Below, in pieces: positions 62,534-64,000 of a stretch of 64,000 nt of DNA. Positions within the stretch are counted from its first letter, which is position 1. The number at the start of each line of letters is the position of its first letter. The DNA comes from JBMOUD01 sp049319665 (lineage in GTDB: Bacteria > Pseudomonadota > Gammaproteobacteria > Enterobacterales > Enterobacteriaceae), in NCBI RefSeq assembly GCF_049319665.1, contig NZ_JBMOUD010000002.1, positions 186,001 through 250,000 on the forward strand, in the 5' to 3' direction. The translations under genes and the position numbers were made by a program. Under the pieces are notes generated by a model, which was not told the DNA's origin, ran no database searches, and saw only the letters and a program-made list of their open reading frames with translations.

Positions 62534-63048
62534 AATAAGGCTCCTTGGTGTTGGGATGTTGTTGTTGTCATTTTTGTTGTGGGTGATGGCTCATTCGCCG
62601 AGGGAAAAACCTGCTGTTTAAAGATGTCTGCCAGCTGGTTTTCCTGTGCGCTAAGTAGCTGCTCAACGAAGGTTGGCTCTTGTAATTGGCCGAATAAATT
62701 ACGCAGCAGCATCAGTTGTTCTGCAGGGTGAGTAACGATCAAAGCGATAATTAAGGATGCACCGACTTGGTTATCATCATCGGCTTGAGCAAAAGGCACC
62801 GGGCTATCGGGACGAATCAGGTAAATTGCCGGTTCAATGGCATGCTCAGCTTCGCAATGTGGGATCGCAATCGCATGATTTTCCAGCATGATCCCGGTTG
62901 GAAACTCGGCTTCCCGGTATAGCAAGGCTTGGGGATAGGAGCTTTTGACGACGCCTGCTTGCAACATCGTTTTGCCGATATGGGTTAATGCTTGTTCGGC
63001 ATCGCGAAAAGCTATCCCCGTTTTGACGAAAATCTGGCAGCTATGCAT
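62530..63048 (-). CDS. gatA: Galactitol PTS EIIA
   Basis: 172 residues of the fructose/mannitol EIIA fold. The phosphorylated His is in AIAIPHCEAEHA; it receives phosphate from HPr. About 20 residues longer than E. coli GatA, because of a Ser/Thr-rich C-terminal tail (SANEPSPTTKMTTTT) that is probably unstructured. The ATG at 63048 overlaps the gatZ end by eight bases, and the stop overlaps gatB. Confidence 0.9.
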   Translation of the reverse strand: MHSCQIFVKTGIAFRDAEQALTHIGKTMLQAGVVKSSYPQALLYREAEFPTGIMLENHAIAIPHCEAEHAIEPAIYLIRPDSPVPFAQADDDNQVGASLIIALIVTHPAEQLMLLRNLFGQLQEPTFVEQLLSAQENQLADIFKQQVFPSANEPSPTTKMTTTTSQHQGALL

Positions 63049-64000
63049 GGCAGATTACCTCCGCATTGGCGGGGGCAGCAGTGCAACCATAGCGATAGGC
63101 ACGCAACACATCCTGAATTTTATCGATGATAAGTTCATGTGGCGCTGCGCTGAGATCACCAGACATAACACGTTCGAACTGTATCGGCATAAACTGGCTT
63201 AGCAGGCCAAGCGGCAGAGTGATTGTCTGTAAATTATGCAGCATGGCTTCAACCGCATGGTTGATACGTGGATGCGGCCAGTAATAGCGAATACGGTCAG
63301 AAAGGCTGAAGTGCAGGTCAATTAATGAGCGGCTAAACGTCGCGTGATAATACTTTTTCCAGTAGTCCGGCTCATCGAGCATGACGCGGTCGATAACAGC
63401 CATGACTTGGCTCTGTTCATCTGGAGCGATTAATGCCTGTTCTATATTGGCCAGAGCAAAAATAGCTTCGCGTAGCGCGAATGTCAGCGCTGGACCCACT
63501 TTCAAAATAGCGAAATGATCTTCTACCAGCTGACGATAGGATTCACGAGTTTGGTAATCGGTGGAATGTGCTTCATAAACCAATGGTGTTGTTGCAATAA
63601 AGGCCGATAGCTCGTGGGCTAATCCGCGCTGATAATGGATCACGCTGCTGTGATCGAACTCCACGCCCGGTTGCACAACAATAGCAATAATACGTGGAAT
63701 AGCGGCTTGTAGGTCCGCCTCAGTAAAGGCTTGGTGATGTAAGTCGATAGTGGCTTGCGCATCGTTGGCGTGCGTAATATGTACCTGCTCGATAGCGGCA
63801 GATTCGCCACCGGGAACTGGAACCTCGGTACCAATGACATAAGTGAGCCGTTGTTTTTGCTGTTCAGTTGCCGTTTGTTCAGCGACAGCGCACAGGCGAG
63901 CCGCTCTAGCAGCAACCACTGCCGGATCTAAAGGCACGGGATCGTCAGCGCATGACATCGAGGCATCAAGATGGATTTTGCTAAAACCTGCGGCAACATA
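63041..64000 (-). CDS. gatZ: GatZ, tagatose-bisphosphate aldolase non-catalytic subunit (partial)
   Basis: The frame is open at the right edge (the residues before MSCADDPVP read AAGFSKIHLDAS), so the N-terminal third is outside the window. The visible part matches E. coli GatZ: YVIGTEVPVPGGE, VHITH, VVQPGVEFDHS, VYEAHSTDYQT, HFAILKVGPALTFALREA and DVLRAYRYGC. GatZ stabilises and activates GatY. The ATG at 63958 is an internal Met. First visible gene of the operon; promoter and any gatR regulator lie beyond the window. Confidence 0.93.
   Translation of the reverse strand, partial: YVAAGFSKIHLDASMSCADDPVPLDPAVVAARAARLCAVAEQTATEQQKQRLTYVIGTEVPVPGGESAAIEQVHITHANDAQATIDLHHQAFTEADLQAAIPRIIAIVVQPGVEFDHSSVIHYQRGLAHELSAFIATTPLVYEAHSTDYQTRESYRQLVEDHFAILKVGPALTFALREAIFALANIEQALIAPDEQSQVMAVIDRVMLDEPDYWKKYYHATFSRSLIDLHFSLSDRIRYYWPHPRINHAVEAMLHNLQTITLPLGLLSQFMPIQFERVMSGDLSAAPHELIIDKIQDVLRAYRYGCTAAPANAEVICHA

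Noticed and set aside
1..64000. tRNA, rRNA, prophage or integrase-bounded island
   Set aside because: I found no tRNA-like cloverleaf, no rRNA sequence, and no integrase, transposase or phage structural genes in the frames read.

Overview
The window reads as chromosomal DNA of an enteric gamma-proteobacterium, most probably Yersinia or a close member of the Yersiniaceae. Three things point that way. The blocks yhjK/hmsP-dctA-yhjJ-yhjG, yhjE, yhjD and gor-rlmJ match the E. coli order or close variants of it. Many proteins align almost end to end with E. coli proteins as I remember them. A giant YadA-type adhesin is also present. The species call is inference. I see no rRNA, tRNA, CRISPR array, phage or intact insertion sequence.

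Layout. 0-13 kb is a core region: the end of an EAL phosphodiesterase, the C4-dicarboxylate carrier DctA, the M16-like protein YhjJ, a 711-bp nested-palindrome repeat element, the AsmA-like YhjG, Cdh, the MHS transporter YhjE, a 3-hydroxybutyrate dehydrogenase, YhjD, and a divergent LysR/SDR pair. 13-23 kb has malate:quinone oxidoreductase, a HigBA-type toxin-antitoxin pair with two palindromic operators, an exported Dcp peptidase, a TetR/MFS drug-efflux pair and an ABC exporter. 23-32 kb is dominated by a 2,329-residue trimeric autotransporter adhesin built from eight near-identical modules, followed by a lipoprotein that may help it assemble.

32-54 kb is accessory and rich in regulators. 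It holds MsrA, NTF2-like proteins, a methyltransferase, a MocR regulator beside a DUF1127 protein, a metal-type two-component system without visible target genes, and several small cassettes in which a regulator (MarR, HxlR or AraC) sits beside a short-chain dehydrogenase. It also holds a VOC/MFS/LysR group, a second FolC-like enzyme and a HipBA pair. It ends with a divergent AraC-regulator/Tat-exported hydrolase pair in which each gene carries a single-base frameshift. 54-58 kb has a second methionine aminopeptidase, Gor and RlmJ. 58-64 kb has a GNAT acetyltransferase and a galactitol PTS operon (gatZ-A-B-C-D-Y) that runs off the right edge.

How the genes work together. DctA imports C4-dicarboxylates and Mqo feeds malate electrons to quinone. 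The gat genes take up galactitol as its 1-phosphate, oxidise it to tagatose 6-phosphate and cleave the bisphosphate; the phosphorylation in between needs a kinase not seen here. The adhesin and its downstream lipoprotein form a likely surface-adhesion unit. Start codons were chosen from Shine-Dalgarno spacing and family N-termini, and several differ from the longest open frame.
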